DNA of 64,000 nt from Eumeta japonica (taxonomy: Eukaryota; Arthropoda; Insecta; Lepidoptera; Psychidae). Each line of letters begins with the position of its first letter. Position 1 is the first letter of the stretch. Both the position numbers and the translations under genes were made by a program. The notes below the pieces were generated by a model. That model had not been told where the DNA came from. It worked only from the letters and a program-made list of their open reading frames with translations, and did not search any database. The stretch is taken from the NCBI GenBank assembly GCA_005406025.1, contig BGZK01000765.1, positions 227,029 to 291,028 on the forward strand, in the 5' to 3' direction. Below are positions 48,531 to 61,300 of the stretch, one piece after another.

Positions 48531-49654
48531 ATCGTAATTCAAATTATGAACTAAAATAACAAAATATGTCTTTTTATTTTGTTTGACAACACAAAATTAC
48601 ATAGAAATAGAATAATTTCCCACTATTATCACTGTCAATTGCATTCAAGTCACTTGTTAGTTCACTTGCCATTATTACTATATTTATTATTGTTTTGATG
48701 ATTTGAAATTATATGAAAATAAACGTGACTACTCACGAGTAAAATGTATCTATAATGTGAATATTAGCCACGTGCTTGTCCATGAATTCATGAGTATATA
48801 CTATGCATTGGCGGGGTGGAGTGGTAATAGAGAGGGATGAGAGAACGAAAGAAGAGGGAGAAAGAGAAGGTATTATACACTACTCGCTTGTGTATACGAC
48901 TGTCGCGCCTGCGCACGTCTCATTTAACGGTTTTATTCCACGGACTTTTCTTACGGTTTTACTATCACATTTTTCAGTTCGGTCGCGCAGCAAAATCCCT
49001 ATCTCCAAGCCCGCCGTAAGAAACTTCGTTCCAAAAACCTTTTTAATAACATTTTTTTTGTTTAATACTTTTTTAACGTTATAATAAAAAAAAAATCTTT
49101 ATAAGCATCTATAACATTATCTCGTTTACTGTACACGAGGGCTAAAAAGTAATAAAATTACAGGTGAATTATTTAAACTTTTTTATCGCCTTTTATGAAA
49201 ACAGAAGTCCGAAAAAATTGTTTAATTAACAATTGTATAACTTTTAGAAAGATTAACCGTAAATATTTTTCTCAGCGGGGTTATTATTTTTGAAGTGTCC
49301 TGATGATACCATAGTTTCTTTAAATTTTTTAATTAATATTTAATGGCAAAAAAAAAATCTATCGCACACTGTTCAGCGGCGAAGCTCCGGTGCTGTAACG
49401 GCCGCGCGGACCCCTATTTTCAGCGTCAATCGATCAATTGAATTTTTATATGAAATACGAAAAAAATTTTCCCAAACTTTATAATTAGTAGATACTACAT
49501 TGTAGGTAATACAGTTATAATGCACGTAAAATCTGAAGTGAATTGATTCAATAGTTTAGCGTAAAAGTAAAATGAACTTTGTTTCACTTCCATAGATACT
49601 TTTATTTTGGCAAAAGCATAACAACTCTTTGTATAGGGTTTATTATATTATGTT

Positions 49655-50060
49655 ACTTTACGCCCGCGGCTCAGCCCATGTGGGCATAGAATGAATTCCA
49701 TCATCTTGTACATCGATCGATCACGCTTTCAAACATAGTGATCATATTATCGCTATTCCGGTCTAGATTCCGATACCAACTCTGCTCTCGATGCCAATCT
49801 TGTCTCACTGTTGATTCTGCTCGCGGTCTCGATTTTGATTTCGAACCCGATCTCTATCTAAGTAGGTTTCGATTTTGGTTCCGCTCTCGATTCTGATACG
49901 GTACTCAATTCTCATTTTTGTGCTGTTTCTCATTCCGATTCGAATCACGCTTTTAATCCTACACATTTTGCTCTTTGTTCCATTGTAGAATTCGATCCCT
50001 TCCCATCTCGACTCTCGATTATACTTCCTGCCCCTCTTGCGATTTAGATTGCACTATCAA
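49655..50060 (+). repeat. Interspersed repeat plus degenerate CTCGATT/GATTCCG tract
   Basis: Starts with CGCCCGCGGCTCAGCCCATG and GGGCATAGAATGAATTCC. It then runs into about 330 bp of drifting hexamer-like sequence (TCTAGATTCCGATACC, GATTTTGATTTCGAACCCGA, CTCGATTCTGATACGG). Confidence 0.5.
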
Positions 50061-50449
50061 CACGTTTCCGATTTGGGCGATAGATAGACATCAATTATTA
50101 AAACGGCAGAATTTGGGTCAATGAATCATAAAAGATAAAATGAAAATTCTAATTTTATCTTACACTTTATCCAATTCCAATAGACAGTGATGTATGTCAC
50201 TTTCTTACGAAAGAAAGTCAATGAATTCCATACATTGGACCTATACAATACTACTGATGTGCGACGTCATGGATGCAATAACTAATTAATGATCCTCTCA
50301 TTAAAATTAATTTTATGATCTTACACGAACTTTAATTTAATTGTCTAGTAACGTGTCATACAGATAAATAGTCTAGTATGCCTCGAAATAAATCTATCTA
50401 GAATTCGCCAAACGGAAGTGGACCACTTTAGACCGAAAACGATTCCCAT

Positions 50450-50830
50450 CGAACCTTTTTTTTCCCCACCGGACCGTGGAACCCTCCTTTTCACCGGTGT
50501 GGTCGTTTCATTCACTCCGCAAAACCGCAGCATTTAAAAAGAGTTACGATCCGGATCCGACTCTTTTACAGCTCCCGATATAAATTCCGTCTCACTTAAA
50601 ATAATAATTTATAACAATCGGAATTTTCGCGCGCTGGCGGACGCGCCCCGGCGGCGATTCCAGGCACGTGCGATTCTAAGTGGTGTCGCCTCGCGTACAT
50701 TAACAGTTAATCCGTGTTCCAGGTTATATAGTATGTGCCCGCGCTTACCCGCCCCGCGAGCGGAATAACGATGTCCTCGTACTGGTCTTTGGCGCGGCGG
50801 GCGGAAGGTCTTCTTCTAGGTGTGAAAGAT
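50450..50830. other. CpG-rich island, intron 2
   Basis: Contains CACCGGTGTGGTCG, GGACGCGCCCCGGCGGCGAT and CCGCCCCGCGAGCGGAATAA separated by AT-rich spacers. No coding frame is convincing. Candidate regulatory DNA. Confidence 0.35.
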
Positions 50831-51304
50831 GTGCACGATACCCAGATGATCGGAGATGAAGAAGAAAGGAGAGAAGTCTATTACGTTTGGTTTAATCTAA
50901 TCTTCCGCTCCTAGTCTCGTTCGCTTTTAGTGTCGTTTGCAGGTGTGTTTCAGTTTTGTTCATGGGAAAATTTTTATTACACAAAATTATTTTTAAAACT
51001 TTTCTCGTTGAAAAATGCATCAAAACGATTAAATAAATCAACAATGGCAATATAAATTATATACATTAGAGATCCGTTACGTCTTTATGAAGACAATACT
51101 AAAATAATTTGCATCTTCAAAAATAGCGTTCTTTATGGCCCACTGTCCATGCAGGCGTCGCTGCATAGACGCGTGTTCGTCATTGCACGCTTGCTAGCTG
51201 TGTACGTGCAACACTACAAAACTGTGTCGATGGTAAGACAACACTACGCCTGCATCGCACCTTTTAAGAAATTAATAAATAGATATAAATATCGTATTTA
51301 ATAA

Positions 51305-51395
51305 TAACATTGTGTTCTATTTATATTCATGATTATGTATTGTGTTCTATTCGACTAATATTCACGAATAAATATTGTGTTTTATTACGGTGACG
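51305..51395. repeat. Short tandem repeat (ATTGTGTTCTATT, three units)
   Basis: ATTGTGTTCTATT appears at three points with spacing near 35 bp, the last as ATTGTGTTTTATT. The spacers share TATTCA.GA-type words. Confidence 0.5.
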
Positions 51396-52670
51396 AGAGG
51401 CGCGGCGATATTCAGTTACATACCCAATTTTAGTTTTGCATTGTACAAGCAATGTTATTATTTTGTTTGCACACTAGAACGATAGAAAGTGTAAGTCAGT
51501 TATACGATTCTGATTTTTATAATTCTTGCGATAAAGATAAAGGTAAATAAATGTATTAGTAGGCTAGGTATGGAAGAATATGTCAATAATTCCCGAACTG
51601 GAATTCTTTAGTTTTCTCAAAATCAGTATTTTAAAATACAGAAAGAGGCTGTTTAAAATACTGTTTTATATTGATGAGTTATCTATTATAGAGTATGGTA
51701 ACCAAATGCATAAGTTTAGAAGAAGGATCTCGGAAATCTTAATAGTCATGCACGAATTTTGAAAGTGTCCGTGCGATGAAAAAATACTTTTGCGAGATTA
51801 TATCTTGTTCAAATTTTTAGAGATTAATTACCATAGTTAATTTTAACTGTTATTAGTACTTTGAATGACAAAATCACCAATTTTATTGTAAAGTTTCACA
51901 AATGACTAACGAAAATCTAGTGAAGTGCTAGCATGCATAAGGAATGGTTAATGTTTGTTATAGCGATTTATTAAAACTATTTGTTTTTATTAAAGTTAAA
52001 GCACGGAACAAACGAATGTATCTCTCTTTGAGCTCTTAAGCATTGTTACGAACTGCGCTCGCAAGTTCTAAATAGAGGTATAAAATATTTCACCTATAAA
52101 AGAAATCCAAGTATAGAATTCTCTTAGTATAACAAATAGCCTCGATAGGTTCAAAACGTAACAGTATCATGCAAACTTGTTAATTAAGAGATTAACGTAA
52201 CGGGCTTTTATCGAAAAATCAGTAATAATTGTATTGTATAAACCACTGCCGCGCTTTCGAGCCTGTGCGAGCTACCTTGGTCCCGTCTACATGTACTCGC
52301 TTGCGCAAACTAGTTTGCACAAGTAAGTCGCTGCGTGGAGACGGACCCTTAAGGCCCGTGGAAATTAACTCATTGTGATTTGAAAACTGTAGCATGCAAT
52401 GTAGCCGACAGAAAACTCTTTTATATTAAGAGCCTTATTTTATAGAATATTGTTAAAAAATCAGCAAATAAACAAGCTACGTCGTAGGAGTAGAAAAAAA
52501 GAAGTAGATTAAATAGAATAAAAATGATTATTGCGGAGAAATGTACATTCACGTGTTGATCTAATCGAAGTGTTTGAAAGTTGAGTTAATTTTTTGTAAC
52601 CATATCTCTTATTGCATTTGGCTCCGCCTGATGAGTAGATAATAATTTTTATTTGCAATTAATAAAAAAA

Positions 52671-53060
52671 AAATCTAACAAAAAAAACTGACTTCAAAAC
52701 AAAACCCATTCCAAAACAAATTAATATGCACTCAAATGTAAAAAAAAATTGTTTATTCTTCTACAACTTATAAACAACTTACTTTTTCCACTCATCAATA
52801 TGTAGGTATGATCTATGTGTTTACCACGCAAGAAGCTAGGTAGGTACCTACCCACTTCAAATTTAACTCAACACATACCTATGAATAACAAACAATGATC
52901 AAAATATTTTTAGAGTTTTCCTAAGTAAAGTGAAATGAAAAATATTAGACTACTTAAAAGTCTATGAAATTATTACGATAATATAATATTTTTGTCATTT
53001 TTGTAGTCGGTGTCAGCCAAGGAAACACTACATTATATCTAGCAATAGACACCGACTTCA
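52671..53060. repeat. Repeat with GACTTCAAAA ends, left of the Helitron
   Basis: The phrase AACTGACTTCAAAACAAAAC near 52686 and CACCGACTTCAAAAATAAC near 53051 are direct repeats. The second end also forms an inverted pair (GTAGTCGGTGTC / GACACCGACTTC, 53003-53059). I recall this phrase as a frequent lepidopteran repeat. No coding sequence. Confidence 0.4.
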
Positions 53061-53089
53061 AAAATAACAATAATTTCTTACAACTTAAT

Positions 53090-56077
53090 TTCGCTTCAAA
53101 ATAAAATTGTACCGAATCAAATAGATGATATCATCAAGGCTGAGTTGCCGAACCCGAAAGAAGATCCTGATCTTTATAGTACAATCGTAAAAAACATGGT
53201 TCATGGTCCGTGTGGTGAACTAAATAGAAGTTCTCCGTGCATGAAAGATGAAAAATATACGAAACGTTATCCGAAGCCATTTTCAAACGAAACAATCACA
53301 GACGAAAACAGATATTCGAAATATAGACGTCGATCACCAGAACAAGGCGAATGTATGGCTAAAATTAAAATACGAGGCAATGAAGAAATTCAAGTTGACA
53401 ATCTCTATAGGTGGTTCCATATAATCCACTTTTATCTATAACGTCCAATGCCTATATCGATGTTGAATACTACAGTTCTGTAAAATCGATAAAGTATGTA
53501 TAAAAATATATTAATAAAGGCAGTGATATGTATGTTTTTGCGGTAACCAAAGAAAACCAGCTCGATAAGATAATACAATATCAATCGGATCGTTACATTA
53601 ATACCGACTAAGTGATTCGGCGAATTTTAATTTTTCCAATCCAATACACGATCCAGAACCGGCGGTTCTCCATTTATCCGTCCTCTTAGAAAATGAACAA
53701 ACTATATTTTTCACTACAGAAACGAACAAAAACAAACAAATTTAATACCCTTTTTTGAACTATGCCAGAACGACCCATTTGCTAAGCCTTTACTTTACTC
53801 AGAATTACCCAGCTATTACACATGGGATACAACAACTAAACAATTTAATCCTCAAAACGTGAAATGCCAGTAGAAGGACATGATGGAGTGTTCAAGAGTT
53901 ACACAATAGGACGAGTCTACACAGTGCATCCAAAAAACGCTGAATGTTTCTATCTACGGTCATTACTTCACACTATTCGTGACCCAACGTGTTTTGAAAA
54001 TCTAAAAACTATCAATGGTTGCATTTGTGAAACATATCGTGAACCATGTCAAAGATTGAGTCTGCGAGAAAACATTAATCATTGGGAGTCATGAATGAAG
54101 CACCCCAAACGGCAAAGCAAATAAAATTCGTGAGCTATTCGCAATTATATTAAGAACATGTAACCCTTCTAATCCAAATCGACTATGGCTAAAATATAAA
54201 GAATATATGAGCGATGACATCTTGGCTGAACTTCAACAACAAAACTCGGACTTAGAATTTAATTTTAACGAAGAAATTTTTAACAAAGCTTTAATATAAA
54301 TGTTTAGCAACATCTAACCAAACCTTAATACAACTAGGTGTTCAATCTTGTAAACGAAGTCATTTGGATGCTATGAACAGTGAATTTTTAAGAGAAACAA
54401 ATTAAAATATCCACGATTGACGCTTTATGTGCAACACAACAAACTCTTATTAATTGAGAGTCACAAACAAGCATATGATGAAATAATGGTTTATTATAAA
54501 AAACAACAAGGAGGCATAATATTTTTAGACGTACCAGGCGGCACCGGGAAGACAATTTTGATAAATTAAATTCTAGCTGAAATCCGTGCAAATAAAGAAT
54601 TTGATCTCGCCCTAGCATCATCTGGCATAGCGGCGACACTTTTGATGGTGGACGAACAGCGCATTCTTGTTTAAAATTGCTATTAAATGCAGCTGACTAT
54701 GTATTTTCGGTATGTGACATCACAAAATCATCAGCACATGGACAAATATTGAAACAGTGGAAAGCCATTATATGGGACGAATGCACAATGGCCCATAAAA
54801 AATTACTAGCAGCGCTCAATAGAACACTTCAAGATTTACGCGACAACACAAATGTAATGGGAGGTGTATTGTTAATGCCATTAGGCGATTTTCGTCAAAC
54901 TCTACCTGTCATTCCGAAATCAACGCCGGCGGATGAAATTGACGTTTGCTTAAAGCAGTCGGTCATCTGGGAACACGTAAAAATAATTAAATTAACAACG
55001 AATATGAGTGCACAAATTTTAGAAGATGAAAAAGCACAAGATTTTTTTTAAAAGCTTTTACAAATAAGAGAGGGCACCTATGGAATAGACGAAAATACAA
55101 TCCAAATCACATTAACTGATTAGTTATGTAATGTTGTTGAAACACCGGAACAACTTATAAATGAATTATATTCGAATATTGTTGAAAATTATACCAATTC
55201 AGAATGGTTAAGCCAACGAATTATTCTAGCCACGAAGAACGACATCGTCAACGGCATCGACAACATCTTCCAAGAAATGATTCCGGGAGAAGGGAAAATC
55301 TACAATAGCTGATGAACGGTAAAGCATCAATTTCCCTACTGAATTTTTAAATTCATTAAATATTCCAGGAATGCCATTACACTGTCTTAAGTTAAAAATG
55401 GATTCACCAATTATTTTATTACGAAATCTGAACTCGCCGAAACCCTGTAATGGTACGAGACTCTGCATCAAACAGCTACAAAATAACATGATCGAAGCCA
55501 GTATAATGACTGGTAAAGAAAAGGACAGGTAGTATTTATACCACGGATACCTTTAATATCAAATGGTTTGCCATTTACTTTTAAACGCTTACAATTCCCG
55601 GTGAAGTTGGCTTACAGCATGTCTATGAACAAAGCACAGAGCCAAATATTTCAATACTGTGGCGTTGACTTAAAGGAACCATGCTTTGCACAGCACAAAT
55701 TTGTTCATTTACAGACAGTAAAACTAGAAATGTAGTCTACAAGCAAGTATTTGTAAAAAGAAATTAAAAAAAAAATGTAACTGAAATAAAAAGTGTAAAT
55801 GTATAATATAATATGTAAATAATTGTATAAATAGAACATAAATTTTCCATTTACTAAGGTGTTTCTTATTTTGACTTATAATTATTTAAATTCGTTAATT
55901 ATTTAATTAATTTGATATACTCCATATACACTTTATGTTTAATAGACAAATAAGTTTCTCAATATCTAAGATAGAAATCAATAATACCTTACATTAAAAA
56001 ATTAATGGTTAAATACTTTTTACACCATTAAACATGCAATGTATTTTAACCCGAACAACACCGGGTTTCGCTGCTAG
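53090..56077 (+). mobile_element. Decayed Helitron with recognisable 3' terminus
   Basis: The right end shows a hairpin (AACCCG ... CGGGTT, 56049-56066) followed shortly by CTAG at 56074-56077 and then T, as for a Helitron inserted in an A-T site. Upstream are remnants of the Rep-helicase protein. The 5' end (expected TC...) was not located. On the left it abuts a different repeat carrying a GTCGGTGTC/GACACCGAC pair (53003-53059). Confidence 0.8.
53120..55768 (+). pseudogene. Helitron helicase (Pif1-like) region, multiply broken
   Basis: The first remnant (53120-53440) reads DDIIKAELPNPKEDPDLYST, then VHGPCGELNRSSPCMKD, the stretch before the helicase in Helitron proteins. Next is 53864-54094 with TIRDPTCFENLKTINGC and CETYREPCQRL. 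The SF1 helicase follows: Walker A VPGGTGKT at about 54531, Walker B IIWDECTMAHKK at about 54770, GDFRQTLPVIP at about 54889. Near 55640 is the C-terminal CGVDLKEPCFAQHKF. Numerous stops and frameshifts interrupt it. The HUH Rep endonuclease and the N-terminal finger were not found, so the 5' part is probably deleted. Confidence 0.85.
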
Positions 56078-58644
56078 TTATATGATTAAGAGATCTATCT
56101 TCAGTTTTAGTATGGGACATTAAAACAGTGTCATATGATACTGTGGTAGGCGGTTAGTAACACGGGAGGAATCCATCACTTCGCTACACTAATCATCAAT
56201 TACAGCATCCAAAGATAGGCATCTAACGTACTAAAATTCACGTTTGGGCGAAGGGTCCCGGCTCGGAGCAGTGTGCCCTTCATAGGAAATGAACCTGATA
56301 CTTTCTGCTCCGATGCCTTACAACGATATTTATAGATTGTAAAACTAAAGTTATGATACGCTTAAGTAGTGGATATTTTTCAGTGATGCGAAATGAATAT
56401 TTATAATTACTGAACTTAAAAAGACTTATTTAATTTTATATTAAATTAATATTATTCAATTGAAAATTCTTAAAAGATACAAAATTTCAAGACAGACTTC
56501 CAAAGAATATAATCATCGTAGTTACCTAATTATGATTGTATTATTATTATTCACAACAAATTTAAATATTTTAATTGATTTTATTTTTTATGCCGTATGC
56601 TTGTTACATTAACAAGTGCGTTCAGTAGTGCATCTACTAGTCATAAATTGAAGGTAATTATTCTAATGTACGTATATAATATTTATTACTTACCATGTTG
56701 TTTTTTTTTTCGCGCGCTTTAAATTTTAAATTATGGCCTAAGAAAATAACAGATCTAGAAAGCTCTTAATATTCATATTATACATTGCTCTAAAGACGGT
56801 ACATTTCGTGTTTAAAAAACATGGGAATTGCCACTTTTTGTAGAGTATTTGAGAGACTTTTTGTAGAGCGTTTGATTTCCTTCAAAAATATAAATTTGTC
56901 ATTGCTATGTATTGTTTCCGTTCAAGAAAAAAAAATTAATATAAATAATAGCTAAATCCCATTTTATTTACAGGGAAATGTATCGTCTTTAGTGTAAGAT
57001 TTAATAAGAATATTAAAGGTTTTTTTGGTCTAATTTATTTAAACCCCAACCTAATAATTTAACGGAACCGGCAATAAAAAACCAATTTGATAAACAATAA
57101 ACACTCTAATATAAAGACACTATAAATTAAATATCTAATAAAAGTGTCAACATAAAAACCTTTAACAAATGAAGAAAACTTCCAAGTGGTATATTTCTTT
57201 TATATTTTGTTAGGTGTACGCTATGAGAAATAAAATTTCTTGCAATGCACTAATAACTATCCTTTTTGGGTTTACTGCAATTGGATAAATATCAATCCGA
57301 ACGATGTCTTTCTCCCGAAAAATACAAGCAGATTACAAAGAACTGAAAATTAATTATATTTGATATATTTAATATATTAATAATATTTGATATATTTTGA
57401 AAATTAATAATAGAAATCAATCTAGAAAAGAGTAGATGCACAGTTCCGCGCTCAAAAACGGCCGCAGTAAATGAGTGCTAAAACAGACAGTTTAGCACTC
57501 ATTGTGTTCAGTGTAGTTTCTTTACATCTTCCATTCCAACTTCGAAGTATTATTTTATTGAAAAATGCAAAAATAACACGTAAAAAGCTATGAAAAAGAA
57601 TGATATTTCTTATTTTCGATCGGCAAAATTTAGTTTATATATAATAGGTGCTCAAATACTTGCTATAATGAGTATTCGATGAGTAGTTTGTATTTCTTCA
57701 TTTACAGTAGCATCAAAAACCGAGATATAAAACGACTTAAAAGAAATAGACCTAAGCAACATCGGTCTCGTATTTCTTGCGTTGTCACATAGTTCCGTCG
57801 CTTAACAATAGAGACTGTTTTTATACTAATGGAGTCACCTTTCTTATTGTATTTATTTATTATTCGTATTACATTTACATAATACAAATCTTAAATTACC
57901 TCTTAAAGGAAGTCATACAATAGATTACACCTATTCCAAAAATAGTTATGTTTATTATATTTCAATTTCTTTTTTAACATATTATATAAAGACATTATGT
58001 TCATCATAAATGTTTGATTAATCGTCATCTTATTTTATTATATCGTATATATAAGAAGAAAATTTTATATAACTACAATCTATACACTTTATAAATTATC
58101 AAGTTTTTTCATATACATTTTCACTGATATTATGAAATTAAAGATTCATATTGATTTTAATCTTAGGTCATTACTCCATTAAGCTTTATTATAAAGAAAA
58201 ATATACTATAATTTTTTTTTCATACATTGAACCAAAAAACAATAATAAAAAATGGAAATGATATTAAACCACTCCATTGATGTTTTGTTTTAGAACAGCA
58301 CGTGTAAATTGTAAAAAATGTGACTTATTCTGTTCCAATAACAAAATAATCGTTACTTGTTCTCTTTGTATTTAAAAATGAACCTTATGTTATGACATTT
58401 CGGTTGAAATATCAGAAGATCAATAATGTTCTTTTTCTTCTATTTCTTTGGCACTATAAAATGCTATTATAAAATGTAAGACAGAGCCAAAACATATACT
58501 TTGAGCCACTTTTCGCCATCCAAATAGTACGCAACTGTGCATCTGCTCTTTTTCAAACATCTATGATTTTGGTATAACAATACACAATGTAATCTAAACG
58601 TGTTATTATTTTAATTAAAGCCACTCAAGCAAAACTAATAACGC

Positions 58645-58765
58645 CGTTTTTTATTATAGCATAGTCGAAAGGCAAACGAGCAGACGGGTCATCGGAAAGT
58701 AAACGGTCACTGGAGCCCATGGACACTCAATCTCAAGAGTCGCAGGCCTCTTCGAAAGAAAATAT
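58645..58765 (-). repeat. Interspersed retro-repeat tail, copy B
   Basis: Reverse complement of the block at 27195-27335: GGCAAACGAGCAGACGGGTC, then GGAGCCCATGGACACTCAAT, preceded by a T-rich run (the A-tail of the minus strand). Confidence 0.6.
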
Positions 58766-58990
58766 CTAATAGATGAGAACTGGTATCGAGTGGTTGTTTA
58801 TGTATCAACTAAGTATTATGAAATAAAGATGACGTATTATAAAACAGCTTATTTCGGTTAAAGAAGAGGATAGATTTTTAACATGATTCCTTTCGAAATT
58901 TGTAATTTTTCTGTATCTGTAGTCTTATCGGCACCATCATCTCGTAATATGCTATGGAAACAATCTCAGGGCTTGGGGCTGCCGACTTAC

Positions 58991-59112
58991 CCTGTAGTCG
59001 GACAGGTGGTTGACGACGCAAGTGAAGTGCACATCCCGGCCCTGGGTCACCGTGTGGTTCTCCAGCGGTTGCAAAAACTCCGGCAGCACTTCCGTCTGCT
59101 GCGGCGGTTCGC
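58991..59112 (-). CDS. DIP-family Ig protein, coding exon 2 (first half of Ig1)
   Basis: This 122-bp exon is bounded by an acceptor (CTTCTAG) and a donor (AGG then GTAAGTCGG). It enters in phase 1 and leaves in phase 0. It encodes 40 residues after the junction glycine: a linker, then the A and B strands of the first immunoglobulin domain. The read-through includes PEFLQPLENHTVTQGRDV and then HFTCVVNHLSDYR. The FTC cysteine is the first of the Ig disulfide pair, and NHT is a potential N-glycosylation site. The order PLEN-TV-QGRD-FTCVVN is characteristic of DIP Ig1 domains and, from memory, looks closest to the beta/alpha type. The paralogue cannot be settled here. The neighbouring exon supplies the matching tryptophan and second cysteine. 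Confidence 0.93.
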
Positions 59113-59989
59113 CTAGAAGTCGATAGTGAAGGTTAAAATTTTTTCTCTACGTACTGTCCTGATGATATCATCTTTGGTAAATATGTTTTATTTTGACAAA
59201 ATGAAAGAGATAATGAGTGACAGTGATGTTAAGCTGTAGATTAAAAAAGTATAAAGAACGTATATTTATAACTATATACGAATATATATGTATAAGAAAT
59301 TAATGCGTACACCTATCATATCGATCCCAGCCTAGTCTCGCTTTACTTCTGGTAACGCTCTCGGCTTTCGTCCCTGTTCCAAATCCGATTCCTGTTTCAT
59401 TCTCGATTTCGATAGCGCAATAATACACAATATGTATTTTGACAAAAGATACTACAGCATCCGTAGAATTTGATGTTGAAGATATATAACTACATAGCTC
59501 TTGTTTTCGTTAAAAATATAAACACTCTGTATAAAATTTGACCTGATACGATTTAGTAATGACTGCGTTTTATAAACAAAGCAAATAGTAATAAAGATCT
59601 ATATACATTAACCAGCCGTCACCCGCCCGCTTCGCTGGACGTTATGGATTACAAAAATTGGTGTATGCATGCATTCTATACACCCATAGATTTTAAAAAA
59701 TTGTCACCTTATCATCTACGAACGGTTCCTCGTTGAATGTTCAAAGTCCCATATCGATGCGCTCAATAGCTTTTAACTGATGCCCGGGCAAAAATTTTTT
59801 CATTTTTTTTCTTTTTATTTATCTTTCTTTCGTTCCCATTAATTTCTATGTTAAACGCTCAATTAATTATATCACTACCATTTGATTTAGTCCCCCGCCA
59901 TTAAACTTCACTTTCGATCGGAATCAGTTTACGTACAATTCCAATGCAATAACGAACACAAAACAGTCGCATCTGTCGCCCGGGATGTT

Positions 59990-60180
59990 TTTAAGGTACA
60001 CATCAACAGCCGCGGCGGGGGCGGGGGCGCTGCGCCCGCGGAGGTTTTAAGCCGTCCCTCAATTATTATTCAATTTGCCGGGACGGCGTCGAGGCTTTAA
60101 CTTGTCGATGTCGTGAATTGAGAAACGATTAGCGAAATATTTCGCTCCGCCCGCGGGCCGTGGGGTGTTCGCCGAAGTTT
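59990..60180. other. CpG-rich island, intron 1
   Basis: AACAGCCGCGGCGGGGGCGG, then CGCTGCGCCCGCGGAGG and GGGACGGCGTCGAGGC. A similar composition, with GGCGGCTTTTAAGCC against GGAGGTTTTAAGCCG, occurs in the island at 6300-6800. Non-coding as far as can be seen. Confidence 0.35.
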
Positions 60181-60738
60181 GTTTAACTTCGGACTTGAAT
60201 TATACCCCGATGCTGAAACTTTGCGAGTCTTTAAGCTTCCAGTTTTTAGTGTTGCTCGTTCGTGCGTCAAATCAAAATTGATACGAAACATTCATATAGT
60301 CTCCGATATACGAACAGTTCGATCCGACGTGGTGACAATTTTTTTTTCTCATTTGGTGCGTGTAACAAAAATAACATTAATTAATTTGAAAATAAACATA
60401 AGCCGCGAGGATTACTTCGCTAAAGTTGTAACAAAGTATGCAAATCGACTTCGATTTTGTAATTAATTTGAATACTTGAAAAAGTCGAACTCCAAAAATA
60501 AGAAGCATTATCTCAGAAAATTACGTAAGGACTTTCATTAATTAAGAAAATTTTTAGGTTAAACTTTTTATACAAGAGAAGTATACGAATACGTGTTTCT
60601 AGAAGAAATGTTTTTATTATGTTTAACGCTTCTGCCTAGAAGTGGATTATGTCTTGGAATGGGACATAGAATAATTTTTCTACCAAAAAAAGTGTAGGCA
60701 TATCAAAAAAATAGCTATTAAAAACTGCAAGTAAATTT

Positions 60739-60997
60739 AATATTTTATTGTAAATGTGAAAATGTTGCTTCAGTAACGGTCAAATAGCTGAATGGATTGT
60801 AATTAAATTTTGCAGAAAGATAAATTATGTCCTTTATTATTTTGTATAAAAGTATAAGATTCTTTTTTAAAATATCCATACTTTATACAAAATAATAAAG
60901 GACATAATTTATCTTTCTGCAAAATTTAATTACAATCCATTCAGCGATTTGACCGTTACTAAAGCAACATTTTCACAATTATAATATCTAAAATATT
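60739..60997. mobile_element. Near-perfect hairpin MITE, 259 bp, intron 1
   Basis: Two arms of about 120 bp (60739-60858 and 60878-60997) are reverse complements with only a few differences over the inner ~100 bp. Paired blocks include GTAACGGTCAAAT, TGAATGGATTGTAATTAAAT, TTTGCAGAAAGATAAATTAT and GTCCTTTATTATTTTGTATA. The loop is about 20 bp. A separate inverted scrap of the loop region lies at about 61018-61060. Confidence 0.88.
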
Positions 60998-61300
60998 AAA
61001 GTTACTGGATATTATGCAAAGGATATTTTTATACAAAAAAAAAAAGAATCTTATACATAAAATCGTGTAATGAAAGAATTATATTTAAATTTTAATTTAC
61101 AACCAGCGAAACGGATGGGACACGCCTAAGGCTTTCGAAACAAACTTCTTTGTCCTCTCTGGACTCTTAATCCAAATTACGTCACTATCGGATTTTCGGA
61201 ATGGCTTAAAATCCGTTTCCATTATTAACATCAAACGAAGCGGCCGGCTCCAGCGAGCAGGCGAAGCCCCTATTTATAGAGAGATCTCATTAGCTCTTAC

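Larger units (their letters stand above)
33477..58990 (-). other. Intron 2 of the DIP-like gene (25.5 kb)
   Basis: A phase-0 intron that splits the first Ig domain. It carries a hAT-like MITE, a LINE remnant, a ZMYM/hAT scrap, an AT palindrome, a 1.15-kb inverted-repeat element, a tandem duplication, a decayed Helitron and several CpG-rich islands, all listed separately. Stretches with nothing recognised apart from short microsatellites and AT-rich sequence: about 37000-38100, 43000-43990, 46450-48100, 51400-52650 and 56100-58640. Confidence 0.85.
59113..61300 (-). other. Intron 1 of the DIP-like gene
   Basis: A 2.2-kb phase-1 intron between the signal-peptide exon and the Ig1a exon. Contents recognised: degenerate 'CTCGATTTCGAT'-type sequence near 59330-59420, a CpG-rich block at about 59990-60180, and a 259-bp hairpin element at 60739-60997 with an extra inverted scrap at about 61018-61060. 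The remainder is AT-rich with nothing recognised. Confidence 0.8.

Noticed and set aside
58883..59116. 77-codon frame on the plus strand
   Set aside because: It is the complement of DIP exon 2; the minus strand has splice sites, correct phase and Ig1 motifs.
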